A stretch of DNA of 64,000 nucleotides from Bolinopsis microptera (taxonomy: Eukaryota; Ctenophora; Tentaculata; Lobata; Bolinopsidae), in the NCBI RefSeq assembly GCF_026151205.1, contig NC_087072.1, forward strand, positions 15,662,169 to 15,726,168. Direction: 5' to 3'. Both the position numbers and the translations under genes were made by a program. A model generated the notes under the pieces. It did not search any database and was not told where the DNA came from. It saw only the letters and a list, made by a program, of their open reading frames with translations. Of this stretch, positions 24,301 through 35,465 are shown one piece after another. The stretch's first letter is position 1, and the number at the start of each line of letters is the position of its first letter.

Positions 24301-24351
24301 GTGAAGACAATAGAAGATATAACTGGAGAATCTATGGATCAGTACTTGTAG
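6343..24351 (+). CDS. HEATR1: HEATR1 / UTP10 homologue, 3' part (15 exons, N-terminus not seen)
   Basis: Large HEAT-repeat protein of the t-UTP subcomplex of the small-subunit processome, required in the nucleolus for rRNA transcription and early pre-18S processing. Exons by splice site and phase: 6343-6672, 7032-7231, 7444-7579, 7723-7855, about 9839-10053, 11320-11448, 11652-11774, 13384-13646, 13778-13895, 14415-14544, 17539-17713, 17957-18041, 22565-22682, 23836-23998, 24154-24351, about 838 codons. The first exon encodes DHVIAIFTFMGDSTMRMDDN, matching the conserved HV-IFTFMG block of HEATR1. The last two encode SDRLWKQFNFQILNQSK and LLPDSLPFIAELLEDSD, the BP28CT-type end. Human HEATR1 is about 2,144 residues, so roughly the first 1,300 are missing here. 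Phases agree at every junction except into the fifth exon, whose acceptor is uncertain. The donor after 7579 (gtttgc) is weak. Introns contain a receptor gene, an ABC transporter gene, a MITE and a minisatellite. Confidence 0.9.
8202..9254 (+). CDS. Intronless seven-transmembrane (rhodopsin-like) receptor, paralogue 2, nested in HEATR1
   Basis: Predicted plasma-membrane receptor of 350 residues; the first ATG in frame is at 8202. Two N-glycosylation sequons (NST, NGT) lie in the first ten residues. Hydrophobic segments lie near residues 26-44, 57-78, 97-124, 138-160, 206-228, 243-268 and 283-303. There is no DRY after TM3 (VVVKSVNLSAPFY) and the TM7 motif is LNAALFPIIL, so even the NP of NPxxY is changed to FP. 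Shared blocks with the receptor at 1209-2504 (YxFPSI, VCMVxQ, CNxxY, NAAxxPxIL) show common descent, although the tails differ. It lies on the same strand as HEATR1, wholly inside the intron between 7855 and about 9839. A single exon in an intron suggests origin by retroposition or expansion of an intronless family. Ligand and G-protein coupling cannot be read from the sequence. Confidence 0.85.
   Translation: MNSTESNGTEILTPDEPEKMMESLFMYIAPFNLVLAVIVLFLNSTIQRDYFRDRKLPATFLFMIIAAADILFATADIYRSSTALVCTQRHDASFPAWFTMSYVTIGFWGYNLSIFANVVLVVVKSVNLSAPFYQLEQWTIAVAVVVGGIFWACLSVTDAIFFAGNNNFTSFGCKEQWEILEHYDFVGTGIASEFDPVNSLFISKTLAVAEYVFPSIIVLVCMVIQMAAIRKTLGSTSKEIANEVNLTVFLVSAVYFICNSAYGIFFLTEYTLQRKNTLSIEFLMKHTLPLLNAALFPIILICRKKSLRTQYLGYWAAALGLPKKLRRGAVKRSKDGQQYDAVAKVESDSD
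10054..11319. other. HEATR1 intron, no second gene supported
   Basis: An open frame at 10564-10773 has a coding-like tail (RIAHNFEAMMLSPDHEDLIF) but no splice context and no family resemblance, so it is left uncalled. The rest is AT-rich intron. Confidence 0.35.
11775..13383. other. HEATR1 intron of 1.6 kb
   Basis: Starts with gtaagt after phase 1 and ends with ccttacag before the exon encoding KYPEEFVKVLGAAATHLG. I saw no exon, repeat array or inverted repeat of note inside it. Confidence 0.5.
14514..17433. repeat. 53-bp minisatellite (about 55 units) amplifying a HEATR1 exon-intron junction
   Basis: The first unit is the real 3' end of the exon 14415-14544 with its donor (ccaccag then gtcagt). 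That segment is then repeated without length change: the donor gt lies at 14545 and again at 17407, a distance of 2,862 bp, exactly 54 periods of 53 bp. Each unit holds a pyrimidine-containing acceptor-like ctatcctacag, the 15 bases G/A-GATACAACCACCAG, and a donor gttagt or gtcagt/gtcagta. Variants occur at a few fixed positions (tta/ttg before ctatcc, g/a after ctacag, tcag/ttag, gggg/ggtg). The downstream exon at 17539 restores the frame. Confidence 0.97.
15611..16670. repeat. 530-bp higher-order duplication inside the minisatellite
   Basis: The ten-unit block 15611-16140 is followed by 16141-16670, with the same order of unit variants by line-by-line comparison. A third, diverged block begins at 16671. 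The array therefore grew partly by block duplication and not only by single-unit slippage. Confidence 0.8.
18279..21320 (-). CDS. ABC half-transporter of the ABCB (TAP/ABCB9-like) type, two exons
   Basis: Predicted membrane exporter subunit that would dimerise and use ATP to move a substrate, perhaps a peptide. Exon 1 is 21320-21260 (ATG, 20 codons plus one base). Exon 2 starts at 20827 after aaaacag in matching phase and ends at the stop at 18279, giving 869 residues. The open frame before 20827 begins with a stop and no ATG, which supports splicing. About 200 N-terminal residues precede the membrane region. Hydrophobic segments lie near 213-232, 277-295, 353-371, 376-393, 468-484 and 493-505. 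The nucleotide-binding domain is complete: Walker A GDSGSGKTT (586-594), Q-loop Gln 634, signature LSGGQ (692-696), Walker B ILILDEATSALD (712-723), H-loop His 748. It lies antisense in the HEATR1 intron 18042-22564. The family is certain; the assignment near TAP/ABCB9 is inference. Confidence 0.85.
22356..22438 (+). repeat. Four copies of tatatcaagtgtctc in a HEATR1 intron
   Basis: The phrase tatatcaagtgtctc occurs three times, with a truncated fourth (tatatcaagtg), at spacings of about 20-25 bp. It lies 130 bp before the acceptor of the exon at 22565. It may be a small tandem repeat or a cluster of binding sites. Confidence 0.6.
22972..23389. mobile_element. Non-autonomous hAT-type MITE, 418 bp, GC-rich
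   Basis: Perfect 18-bp terminal inverted repeats (CAGACGTGGGCGCCGCCG) are flanked on both sides by the same 8 bases, ccatgaat (22964-22971 and 23390-23397). CAG/CTG ends and an 8-bp target duplication are the hallmarks of the hAT superfamily. The interior is rich in cggcgg repeats next to AT-rich sequence and has no transposase. It sits in the HEATR1 intron 22683-23835. Confidence 0.88.
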
Positions 24352-24473
24352 AGAAAGATCTGGTGAATTGAAGCATTCTGGTAATCTTGCAAGAAGATCG
24401 AAGGTTGCTCCTTAATTTATAATCTAACTTATTTCTTTTAAAATTGTTTGTCATTAATCGTGTTCGGTTTTGA

Positions 24474-24479
24474 AATAAA
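24474..24479 (+). terminator. Poly(A) signal of HEATR1
   Basis: AATAAA lies 123 bp after the HEATR1 stop codon at 24351. It is the only canonical signal close to the stop on this strand. Confidence 0.65.
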
Positions 24480-25265
24480 ACAGTTTATTAGCTGCCATAC
24501 ATTTTTGACTCTACAAATTACAAATTGCAAGATCACCATGTCCTTTATATCTGAATAAAATTCAATATCAATTGATATTCTCAAAACTCATGCAATTTTA
24601 AATATAAAACGAGGCAAATTTTAAAGAAATCAATAACAAAAAAAGTGGTAATAGTTAGTATTTGGCAATTTCTACAGTAAAATTTTCGGCAAACTTGATA
24701 ACGTCAAGAACAAAACTAACCTTGCAGATACTTTAAAAAGTGCATCTTGACACGCCAATAAATATGTTATTCAAATATCTGCTCTGTTTTAAATATCTTA
24801 AAATGTTCTATTCAACAGCTTAACATGTCTTTCAAAGCATCGGCTGCTTGAAAATTACCAAAAAATCGAGTAATAAAATATTGCATTTTTTTTCAACGAC
24901 CCATTTTTCTAAAATGCAGTGAGCAGTTTGGCCATCTCCTTGTCGCCTTTAGATCATCCTATTCCTTCATCTTATCTTTCAGATTAAAATCTAATTTAAT
25001 TGATTAATTGGTCAATTACAGTCATGAGCCCAAATCTTGCGAATCCGCAGTGGTTAATGTGACAAGAACAGTAAAAACAAGACAATTCCATAGCACTATG
25101 TTCAGTAACACTTCAAGTTCACTCCAATAATACTTCAAGTTCACTTCAATTCCTTCAAGTTTACGTCGACACTAGAGTGATTCGCTTTTAGTTCGTTAGT
25201 TTGTTAGGTCTATCCGGGCTACCCCATCTGTAAATATGGCTGGTGGTCTTCAGTGTTTTGTTCCA
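24480..25265. other. Convergent intergenic spacer between HEATR1 and ankyrin gene A
   Basis: AT-rich spacer between two genes that end toward each other. Near 25100-25165 the phrase cacttcaagttcactccaat and shorter variants repeat imperfectly. No gene is seen. The 3' untranslated region of the minus-strand ankyrin gene should lie here. Confidence 0.45.
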
Positions 25266-28200
25266 TCATTTCAGACACCTGCTGTCCGTGGAGAGTAAGT
25301 GTTGGATGTCTGCATTGGGATGTTGGTCCAGCATCTGGAGGGCTGTGTGCTTGTTCTTGTTCTCTGCCTCCAGCTTCAGGTTCTTCTGTTTCAGCAGCAG
25401 CTTTACCATGTTAACGTTGTTCTTGGCTACTGCTATGTGCAGTGGACTGAACCCTGGTTGGAATATGGTCATTAGGAAGTTGCTTCTAATTCCAGGGGTT
25501 TAGTGTGCACACTCTAACTCTATGTGCATTCTAACTTTATGTGCATTCTTAACGATTCTGTAGAATTTGGAACGAGAACAGATTAGATTTGCATATATTT
25601 ACCTGATGCACTCTGCATGTTCGTGTCAGCCCCTTTGTTAAGCAGCATCTCAGCTGCATTAAGACAACCATACGTCACTGCCTGGAAGTGGAGTTAGAGT
25701 ATGAATTGTAGCCTTAAAGTATATGGGAGGGAAGCGTTCCATCATAATTTCATGCAATACACAATTACATAAAGACTCCATTTAATTATATAATGGGGCA
25801 TATGGAACTCTGCCAACATGTGACACATTCTTGAGTTCTTCAGAAATATATGTAGAAATACAGTGTTACAGTGAATAGTTACGCGGCCTCTTTGAGTTTA
25901 AGACTATACACTAAATAGTTTTCATGTACTTGTTAACGGGTCCTTCTCTTGTAGTTTTGGGAACAACGGAAAACAACAGTTTAGGAGAAGTGGTTTAAAA
26001 TAAAAACTAAAAACTAACTTTTACAACACAAAACATATGTATTTATATTACCTACCTTGCAGGTCTTATTAACTATTTTAACGTCACACTAAAGTTAGTG
26101 CTCGAGCTGACCGGGGTTAAATGAGGCTTAGTCCACCTGCTATGGTCATGTGGCCTAGGTCACATGACTTACAACCAATGGACGGCTGCCCCACCTATTG
26201 TTGGACCAATCGTAAAATTCTCGAATATTCTGCACCCATATTTTAGAACGGCAATGTTTACAGGTCACGATTGACCGGTCACAATTGATGAACCACCTGT
26301 TCCCATGTTACTATCATCTAATCCTATAACCTAACATACCTCCCTTTTTTAAGATAATTTTATTTATGTTTTGGATGTTTCGTGCTTGAAGAATAAAATT
26401 ATCAAATGAATCGTTACAACATGTATTTTACAATGCAATAAAAATTTAGTCTTAACACATTTTTTCTATTTATGAAAACATATCTCTAGAGCTCATAGTC
26501 AAAGATTATTTTTTAAATTTAAGTTTCTAGTAAACATAAATAATTGGCTGTACTTCCTTTTCGAACTTTTCTTTCTTTTAATATTGACAATCTGGAAATT
26601 GGTAAATGTGTACAGTCAACCATTTTAAAAATATATCAACTATTAATATATCAACATTAATATATCAACAATAATAAAACTCATCTAAAATTCTACTCTC
26701 AGTCTCTTTTTGTCCATGAATTGTCCATCATTCTCCTCCCTCCTCAAAACATTAACAATCATTTAAATCAAAGAACTAATTCTGAGAGTAAGTTAACATA
26801 ATATCAGTTTAGCTAACATTTTTTTATTATTTCTGTATATAAAATCTTTTTTTCTAATTTTCTTAGTTTTCTTTTGATCATAACTGCATTCGCGATTAAA
26901 GCTATTTAGTGTTAAACGAAATTTGCGTTATTAGAATTTCACATATTTCAACAATAAAAAATCATATTATCAGAACTGCTGGCCATTAGTTTCCTATTGA
27001 TGCCAGTGCATCGATAGAAATCTAACTGCAGGCCCAGGGATGGCCGGCACAAAACACGTGTGGTAATCACTTTGCTGTTTTACGGCTTCTGATTACCACA
27101 ACTTGCTAACCCTTGAACCTGTACATATTTAAATCTAAAATTAATCTTGATTCTGAAATTTTTCTCTTAGGTACAGCTACCACTAAACGGGTAATCTGAT
27201 CAATATTATATCTCATTATTTAGGCAGGCTGCTTTAGCTTTATTTTCATCGGCAGCTTTTGCCGATGTCAATTTTTGGCATCAGTGGAAATAACAATTTG
27301 AATAACCAAGTTAGGCCAACACAAAATTTTCAAAATGTACAGCCAGCTTCGTTACACAATGAAGTTGACATGATGCAAAATAATTCGCAACATAACTACT
27401 TATTTGCTTAAAAATTACTTAAATTTCAATAACAATATATATGTTCTCCTGTGCCACCTTCTAATCATACGTTGAACGTTGCATCTAGTTTAACCACGCA
27501 AGACAATCGACAAAGTCAAACATGCTCACACTGTTTCGAGTCAACTAATTTTCAACTGCGAGTTCCACTGACAAATCAGCATTTTTTTAAAACATCAAAC
27601 GAACTCTGATATCGATCAGACATTTTCAAATGCGCTGATGCCGACGACAGTCGGGGGCAAGTCAGAGGCTTAACGACAGAGGTCTGAGGCCTCCGAACCT
27701 GTCAGAAGTGCTTATTATAAAATTATAATACAGTCATCATTTATATCGTATTCTTTGTATTATAATGGGTCTTAATAAGTGGTCTCGACTGCCTAGGCGT
27801 CAAACCTTGGCATTCGGTAGTTTTCCTCTGGCCCGGGATCAGCTGACCCTAGGGACCAGATGATAAAGGTGTAGAAACTATGTGTATCTACAAATCTTTC
27901 AAGGTTGTATTTACAAGAGTTGTATTTATAAGAGACAGGGCTTGTTGTGCAAGGGAAGAAAAGCGGGAGAAACCATTGCAAATTATACAATTAAATATTA
28001 TAAACCTAGCAAAAAGAATTTCCAATAATCTTACTCTATTACCAATGTTTATTACATTCTACAATACGATACACGATAATTATATGCCGTATTAAACAAG
28101 AAACAGGGCTTGCAGAGCAAGAGAAGGAAAACAAGAGAAAACTAACAACAACTGCAACAATTGTATATCACAAAGTCTTTATTATTATTATTATTTATAA

Positions 28201-31200
28201 TTTAATTATCCTTATTAAGGAAGTTGTACTAGTATTGCCTCCCGGGCAGAAATAGAAGAGAAAAGCACGTTTCTCGTCACTGTTTCGAAAAGATGATTCG
28301 TGTGTTTTCCTGGACGAAAACAACCAAAAGAAACTGCCAAGAATGGACAGAAGAAGAAATGTCAGCGAGGGACAAAGATGTCTTCAATAACTACCAATTT
28401 TGGGGATATTCTTGTTATCAATAAAGCAGATATGTGTTCAGAGACGAGCACAATAGATACCACAGAGCGGATATGTATAGAGAGTGAGTTAAAACTCAAC
28501 ATACAAGATTGATTACGTATTGTTTGATAATAAAGCATCTCATGAGATTGATAAAGTAATTCAAGACATTCGAAGAAGTGGGACTCAGAGTGGGACTTGG
28601 AGCCACCAACGGGCTTCTGCAAGTTCTTATTAAGAACTTTTTAAATTGTAAGATAATAACTATCTTTATATATTTATTTTCATTTTAAAGCTTACGATTT
28701 ATTATAATTAAATTATTATAATTACGAACAATTAAAATCCTGAAAAGCTTAATGGTAATTATACCGATTTGTAATTGTACGTTCAGTATTAACGACTAAC
28801 GTGTCGTAAAGTAGAGCATGCACTACTGTATAAATCCTTACTACTCAGAAGCCTTGGCCTTGGCCTACGAGTGCAATTCCAGATTTAACGGCTCTGCTCT
28901 AACTTGCTGTCAATACCTACCGATAAGTTTCACATTATTTCAAAAATATATTCTTAGTTAAAGGTTAACAAAATATTCTGAATGATACTAGAGGAAAAAA
29001 TTGGTTATAACTTGCTCTTAAACTTAATATTACATTCAATTACGTTCACATTGAGTTTACAGTGTAAAGTCACTTTACACGTCTATTCCTAATTTCGAAT
29101 TAGGAAAATATTCCGATGAATTTTTAAAACTTAATTTCTGATAGATAACTCGGAATCATATCAATAACGTATTCTAATCCTGGTACACTCACACTCACTT
29201 GCACAGTCACATGTTCATGAGGTAAAACTTACAACACTCTATGGTGTTACATTTAAAAATAAACTCTCAATCTCTAAACTTAAAGGTATGAAGTTCTCAA
29301 CCATGAACCACCTGTTCCCATGTTACTATCATCTAATCCTATAACCTAACATACTTTTAACTGGAAATGTTTCGAGGCCCTCTTTGACGAATGATTTCCG
29401 TTTATTAGTATAGAACGGTTCAAGAGAGTCATTCATCGATGACAGTTAGTACATACTCTAGACTGAAGGGTTCAACCGCTAGAGGCCGTGAAAACAACGT
29501 GAAAACAACGTTGTATCAAATATCAAGAATTCCAATTTAAAATATACTCTTTCTGACTCTGACTGCTTTTTGTATGTAAATATTATGCTCAAGAAAGAAG
29601 GAGTAAACATGCTGATAACCAAGAAACTTACCTTGATTAACGGTGTCTCTCCATGACCATCCAAACCGTTTATTTCGGCCTTCTCTTTTATGAGAACTTT
29701 CACTATATCCGTCTTGCCAGTCATGGCGGCATAACCTGGAAACATTACACTTATTATCATGGTGACTGTAATAGCAATCACTAGATAGTAACTATTTTGA
29801 GTTATCTGAGTAAATATAAATTTAATGTTCTCATTTGACTCTTGGGATCACGTGATATAGAGTTGTTCAAGGGCCGGTATCCGGATAATGAGAGCGGTGG
29901 TAGTTTTGAGAAGTGGAAACACTCACTGAGGGGTGTGTGGCCACTCCGGGCCTTCTCGTTGATTTTCAGTTGTTTGTGTTCCAGCAGCAACTTGGTGATG
30001 TCCTTGTACCCACAGTCAATTGCTATCATTATTGGGGGGTCTGATTTGTAGTCTGCCGTCTTCACACTGAGGGTATGCATAGTAAAGAAAAATCTCTCTG
30101 GCAGCGTTTGGATCCAAAATTGTTTGATATCATCGCCTATAACTATCATTGACAGAGGTCTGAGGTGGACAATTTCTTCAAGTGCTATAAAGGAACTAAA
30201 ATAATCAGTACATTATAAGATCCCAGTGCAAGACAAAATATAAAATTATGAACAATATAATTTATAAATACCTGGCTCCATAAGCGATAGACTTCTCAAT
30301 GCCCCTCATATCTCTATTCTTGATGTGTTCTATAAGTTTCTGTTCTGTCTTGCTGTTGTTATTGAATCGGCCGCCAGAGTTTGAGTTAAAAACCGCTGGG
30401 GCATCACCAGCTGAAACATAATGTAGTTAGACTTCACACCAAATATTTTTGTTTCATTTTACAACCGTGCTGTACCCAGAATATAATTGGCAATTTACCT
30501 GTTACCGCTTACCAGTTACCACCTTAAATTTTACCCCAAGTTGAATTTTCCATGTCGGGCAAAACTTTCCAAAGTTAAAACTTGTGGTCAAACTCCTGCA
30601 GTATTGCTTGCCAGCATTTTAACATGACAACATTTGAACTCGTTAAAGAGTCCGATGTCACCCATAAGAACTTAGAACATTTTTGACGTTTTACAACAGC
30701 AATTTTTACAGCCTTATTCAAATTGTTATTAAAATCAATTAGTGAATTTACAACACCTTTTTCATGTCTATCATGAACAAAGATAAAGTATTAAGTAATG
30801 TGATAATATCATCTCAGTTGACATTGACAATTACAATAATTAAAGTTAATTTTATACCCAAGCACTTCTAAAACACATCACGTAAACAGTTCTAAAATAT
30901 TCTTGCACGGAACAGCATGTTCCTCTCAGTCAGCAGATATAGCAGCAATTTATGTTAATCCTTCATTCAATTGTGTTTTTCAAATATCTCATTGAATCAG
31001 CACCATATGTTTGGCAAAATGCCATATCTGAGAGGCAAATCTTGCAGCGACAGGTTTCTGGAAAGGATTTGCTGATAGCATTATAGCCGTTGTGGTAGCC
31101 GTTGTTACACTTACAGTGACCAGAGGCAGTTGTAACAAATACTCGAGGTGTTTCAATGTTTGGACACGCAGCTGCAATGGTTTACCGTCAGCTTTAACAA

Positions 31201-31656
31201 CTCACGTTTATACCACGTGAAAGGCCGGATTTTAAGTAATCCTGACCGTTTCAAACGCAATATGTGAAGGGCTTTGGTTACATGTAAACATAAACCATAA
31301 AATTAAGTAGAAAAATCAGTTGATTTTAAATTTGTAACGATCTATTTTATGATCAAAGAATTGTGATTATATTGGGTTAAACTGAAGATCAGCTAATAAT
31401 AATTTGATGATAAATAAGATTAAACAGACTCAATGACCAGCCCAGCGAGCCAGTTCATCTCTTTAGCCGCCCGATTGAAACTCCTTTCTACTTTTCGAAT
31501 CAAAATTTGCAGCTCGAAAATCTCAAAATATTTGCAGCTTTAATTATGCAGGCACTGCTAGTTTTTGCCTTTACCTCCGACATTACCACTGGCTTCGTTT
31601 TGGTAAAAGTTAGACAGGGCGGGTGATGCAGAAGCTTTATATGGGTTGTCAGCCAT
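25266..31656 (-). CDS. Ankyrin-repeat protein, gene A (six exons)
   Basis: Predicted 243-residue protein made almost wholly of ankyrin repeats, so a protein-binding scaffold; cellular role unknown. Exons in order: 31656-31575 (ATG), 30410-30272, 30066-29927, 29735-29632, 25681-25603, 25453-25266 (stop). All junctions are GT-AG and all phases match. Exon 1 encodes a Ser/Asn-rich N-terminus with no repeat. Repeats run from about residue 49 to the end; typical cores are PPIMIAIDCGYKDITKLLLE, YAAMTGKTDIVKVLI and SPLHIAVAKNNVNMVKLLL, five clear repeats and a partial sixth. No membrane segment, signal peptide or other domain is visible. Intron 4 is 3.95 kb; the others are 0.2-1.2 kb. The third exon could begin earlier (an acceptor in frame near 30197), which would insert about 43 residues, but gene B supports the shorter form. 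Nearest relative in the window: gene B. Confidence 0.8.
26288..26339 (+). repeat. 52-bp direct repeat, copy 1
   Basis: Identical by eye to 29303-29354, 3,015 bp away, beginning atgaaccacctgttcccatg and ending taacctaacatac. The flanks differ, so the shared sequence is sharply bounded. Confidence 0.8.
29303..29354 (+). repeat. 52-bp direct repeat, copy 2
   Basis: Second copy of the sequence at 26288-26339, same orientation, in the same intron. Confidence 0.8.
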
Positions 31657-34600
31657 TTTTCTATTTTTCCAATCAGGTTTTCTTGCCAAGAAGGTAATCA
31701 CATTATTTGCGATATCAAACTTTTGGCTTGATAATTAAATGGATATATAGCCTCACCGAGATAGAATTAACGTATCATCACAAATAGGAGTTAGCTTTAT
31801 CATTGACGTGAACACAAATGTGAATGATTGACAATGATCGTCAACTTAACCAGCATATAAAAATGCAATCAGTAAAATTCATGAAAAACAAAGTGAATAC
31901 AACCCTTAATTGGGTGGTCAATTTTTTATAGTAAATACTATTATTGTGTTTTAAAGTTTGCATGCGATGCTGGGATCTACAATCCCCTTGGCAGTTTCAT
32001 TGTGGTTTTCTTGTTTCTTGGTAAGATCAGGTTTAATATATTAATTTGATTCGCTCTAACTCCCAAAAACCAAGGTTCAAGACCCACACGCACCTAATTC
32101 GTAAGAAATTCACGAAACGTACAGCTTTAGATTTCAAGTGATTGCATCTGAACAATCTGGTGGTCATTCACAATTTATGCAACGCATAATCTCGAGTATA
32201 ATACATAGATATGGGTAGAGATGATCTATATATACAGATAAAGATAAATGATGGGCTTAATAAGACATTGGTCAACATTTCTGGCTGAAGGTTATAATGC
32301 CCAGAACACACACTACACCAAATATAGAACAGCATAATACACATAATTGAAGTACAAGCAGAAGTACAATTAGAAAAGCTACTGGGAAGCCCAAAAATAA
32401 ACCCTCATAATAAACCACTGTTGCCCCAATTGCCTATTAACTTTATTTAAAACCGTAGGGAGCACAGTCAGCAAAAAGTCTAAATAGAGTGTTATTTTTG
32501 GGCTGCACCCACTAGCGTTTAAATGCATGATGAGGGAACACTAGCGGTTAAATGCATGCGGAGTGAACGTACATGTGACATGTATTTGTTCCCCTTCTGC
32601 TGTTGTCATAAGATTCTTGCTCGAGGGCCGAGGCTTCAGAGAATCTAGTACCACGTTAGACATGATGACTTCTCTTTATTTAGGAACGATCTCGAGCTTT
32701 CACTAAAAACTAAGTAAGCGTATATAAATAAGAAAATGTTAACTCGGTTACGTTTGGTTAATCAAACCAGTGATCTACGCAGCTTGACTGAGACCATGCT
32801 GTATTGGATTGGATTGGATTCTATCGCATAATATTGGCAAAATCGAATTAGTGAGTTATAAGCTCGTTACGTTATGGTATAATGCTACTAACAAGCGTCC
32901 AACTACACTGGAAGAGATGTGACTAACACAACTCATTGTCAGTTTCACTTCTGACAGGAACACCTGACGTGTCTTGGAACGAGGATTAGTACGCAGAAAT
33001 ACCATTAATAAGTCTTGTGCGTTAGACGCTAGCACTAGAGCTTAAACTGACCGTCGTTTTCTTAAAGATATACGATAATTATGGAATTTTTTAAAGAACA
33101 CGAAACGAAATATACTGGCCGCATAATATTATATTATTTTGATATCACAGTAACTCTATGTATTATTATTGTTCTTAAATTGAATAATTAGATGTTAGGA
33201 TATAATATTTTAAGAATTGCCATGTAAAATATTATAAGAAAACTTGGAAAAATCGCAAACATGCAAATAACTTAGTAAGAACAAATTTATAAAAGGAATA
33301 AACTTGTTAAAGAAAAACTTGTGAATGGAATGTTGTGAGATCAATCGAGATCAAATTTTATTGTTTCTCAGCACATTATATTTGCTGCTCTATCACATAA
33401 GGCAGACTCCTCCGTTAGAGCAATTTGTGGATTAGAGGCTCCCAACCGAACCTAACGCCTCTATATAATTAGCTTGTCTATTATAACGCCTCCGTATAAC
33501 TTGCTTGTATACAACACGGTTTGTTTCATTTCCTCACGCATCTTATTGTGGCCGTGAAATTCCGTTACGTATAAATTCTTGATTATATATGGACATGATC
33601 AAGAGTTTAGAATTACTACGTCTGCTTGTCTTTCCGAAGCTAACTATTATATTAAAATCTTTTCTGAAAGTCAAACCAGATTCGAGCTTATATGTTGTAG
33701 TCCGCTGAAGACGATACAAGTATCAGGAGTATTTATTCTTCATGGAATTGAAGAAAGCAATTATATAGAAAATAAAAGAATCATAACGATTATCTTTGGT
33801 TTTCACTGGGAAGTATGAATAGGTTTTTAAATTATGATTTATTTGATAACATGTAAAATTAATGAAATTGTATAAATTATCAAATTTTCTGTTGGAGGGG
33901 AAGTACTAGTGTAATAATACTTTGTAGAGATAAGATTTGTAATGATGTGATGTCATAGATTTACTTTACTTTACTTAACTTAAAATACAAGTTGCGGAAG
34001 ATAGCACAGATCGACAGGTAATGGTTATAGTCAGACTGTCTAAGCAATGACCAAAACCTAGCACAGGAAACCGACATTGATTTTATCCTAGGCCGCCTTG
34101 TAGTTTAATCTATAAATAAATATTATATAAAATTTACTTCTATTTATAAAATTTTATAAATATAAGTCGTCTAGTCGTCTGGAGCCTTCACTGTGCAGAT
34201 TACTCTAAAACGCAGATTCTTTTTATGCTAATTTATTATTGTAAATTATAAAATCAGCCTAAATAATATTTAGGCTTATGTAAACAATTCAGATGCTGTA
34301 GTGGAAACCGATTACCGCAGACAAACTGCAATTTGTTAGTTAATGCTTAATTAGGCGGTTATTTTAATTGGTAATCAGAGAGCTAAACAGAATGCTAGGT
34401 GTGATTATGACAGGAAGTTATAAAAACTTAGCATGCCAAGTGTGCGAATGCCAAGTTTACAATAGTGGTCTCTACTAATAAAGTTGTACTAGTAAAGTTC
34501 GGTACAATAATTTATGTCAAAACAAATTAGCAATTAAAAACTAATTTATACGAATAATACGGGAGGCTAAAACCCATGAAAGTTAACCCAGCAGGAGTCT

Positions 34601-34990
34601 ACCGCACAAAGCTCCATACAACCTCTCACCACTTTAACAACACGACGTGACACCCTGGCCATTCAAACTAGCTACAATTCCTCTAAATACCACCAAATGG
34701 CCCTCTCCCTTCCAACAAAGAGTCCTGGACAGGGTTCTGGTTCACAACAGAGCTGCTGAGAGCACCATGTAATAGTGGAGAACAAAACGCCAGGGCCCAC
34801 AACAATACAGAATGGCTCTCCCTCCCTAGTGAGAATAATACATGTTGCTTAGAACCTGTGAGCTCCCCAGGCTGCACACACTAGGATCGATTACCGGCCT
34901 ATAAAACGAGAAAGGCGAAGTGTTTTTCCTGCAGGCAGATGTGGCAGGTTAATAGATGTGTACGTATAGACGGAGATGAGAGTCCCGAGG

Positions 34991-35019
<29 letters not shown>

Positions 35020-35021
<2 letters not shown>

Positions 35022-35366
35022 GGAGGGAGGGAGGGAGGGAGGGAGGGAGGGAGGGAGGGAGGGAGGGAGGGAGGGAGGGAGGGAGGGAGGGAGGGAGGGA
35101 GGGAGGGAGGGAGGGAGGGAGGGAGGGAGGGAGGGAGGGAGGGAGGGAGGGAGGGAGGGAGGGAGGGAGGGAGGGAGGGAGGGAGGGAGGGAGGGAGGGA
35201 GGGAGGGAGGGAGGGAGGGAGGGAGGGAGGGAGGGAGGGAGGGAGGGAGGGAGGGAGGGAGGGAGGGAGGGAGGGAGGGAGGGAGGGAGGGAGGGAGGGA
35301 GGGAGGGAGGGAGGGAGGGAGGGAGGGAGGGAGGGAGGGAGGGAGGGAGGGAGGGAGGGAGGGAGG

Positions 35367-35463
<97 letters not shown>
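35020..35463 (+). repeat. Long (GGGA)n tract followed by (GA)n
   Basis: About 88 uninterrupted gggagggagg units (35020-35371) followed by about 46 GA units (35371-35463), with a short GA run before them (about 34990-35020). The tract is pure purine on the plus strand. Open frames across it on both strands are an artefact of the 4-bp and 2-bp periodicity. Confidence 0.98.

Positions 35464-35465
<2 letters not shown>

Larger units (their letters stand above)
25682..29631. other. Large intron 4 of ankyrin gene A
   Basis: AT-rich. It contains a 52-bp sequence at 26288-26339 repeated in direct orientation at 29303-29354. A 43-codon plus-strand open frame at 28293-28424 looks locally coding (EEEMSARDKDVFNNYQFWGY) but has no clear splice partner or family. 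Poly-ATT tracts lie near 28180. Confidence 0.45.

Noticed and set aside
28293-28424. 43-codon plus-strand frame with coding-like residues
   Set aside because: No convincing acceptor, donor or related sequence; kept only as a note in the intron entry.
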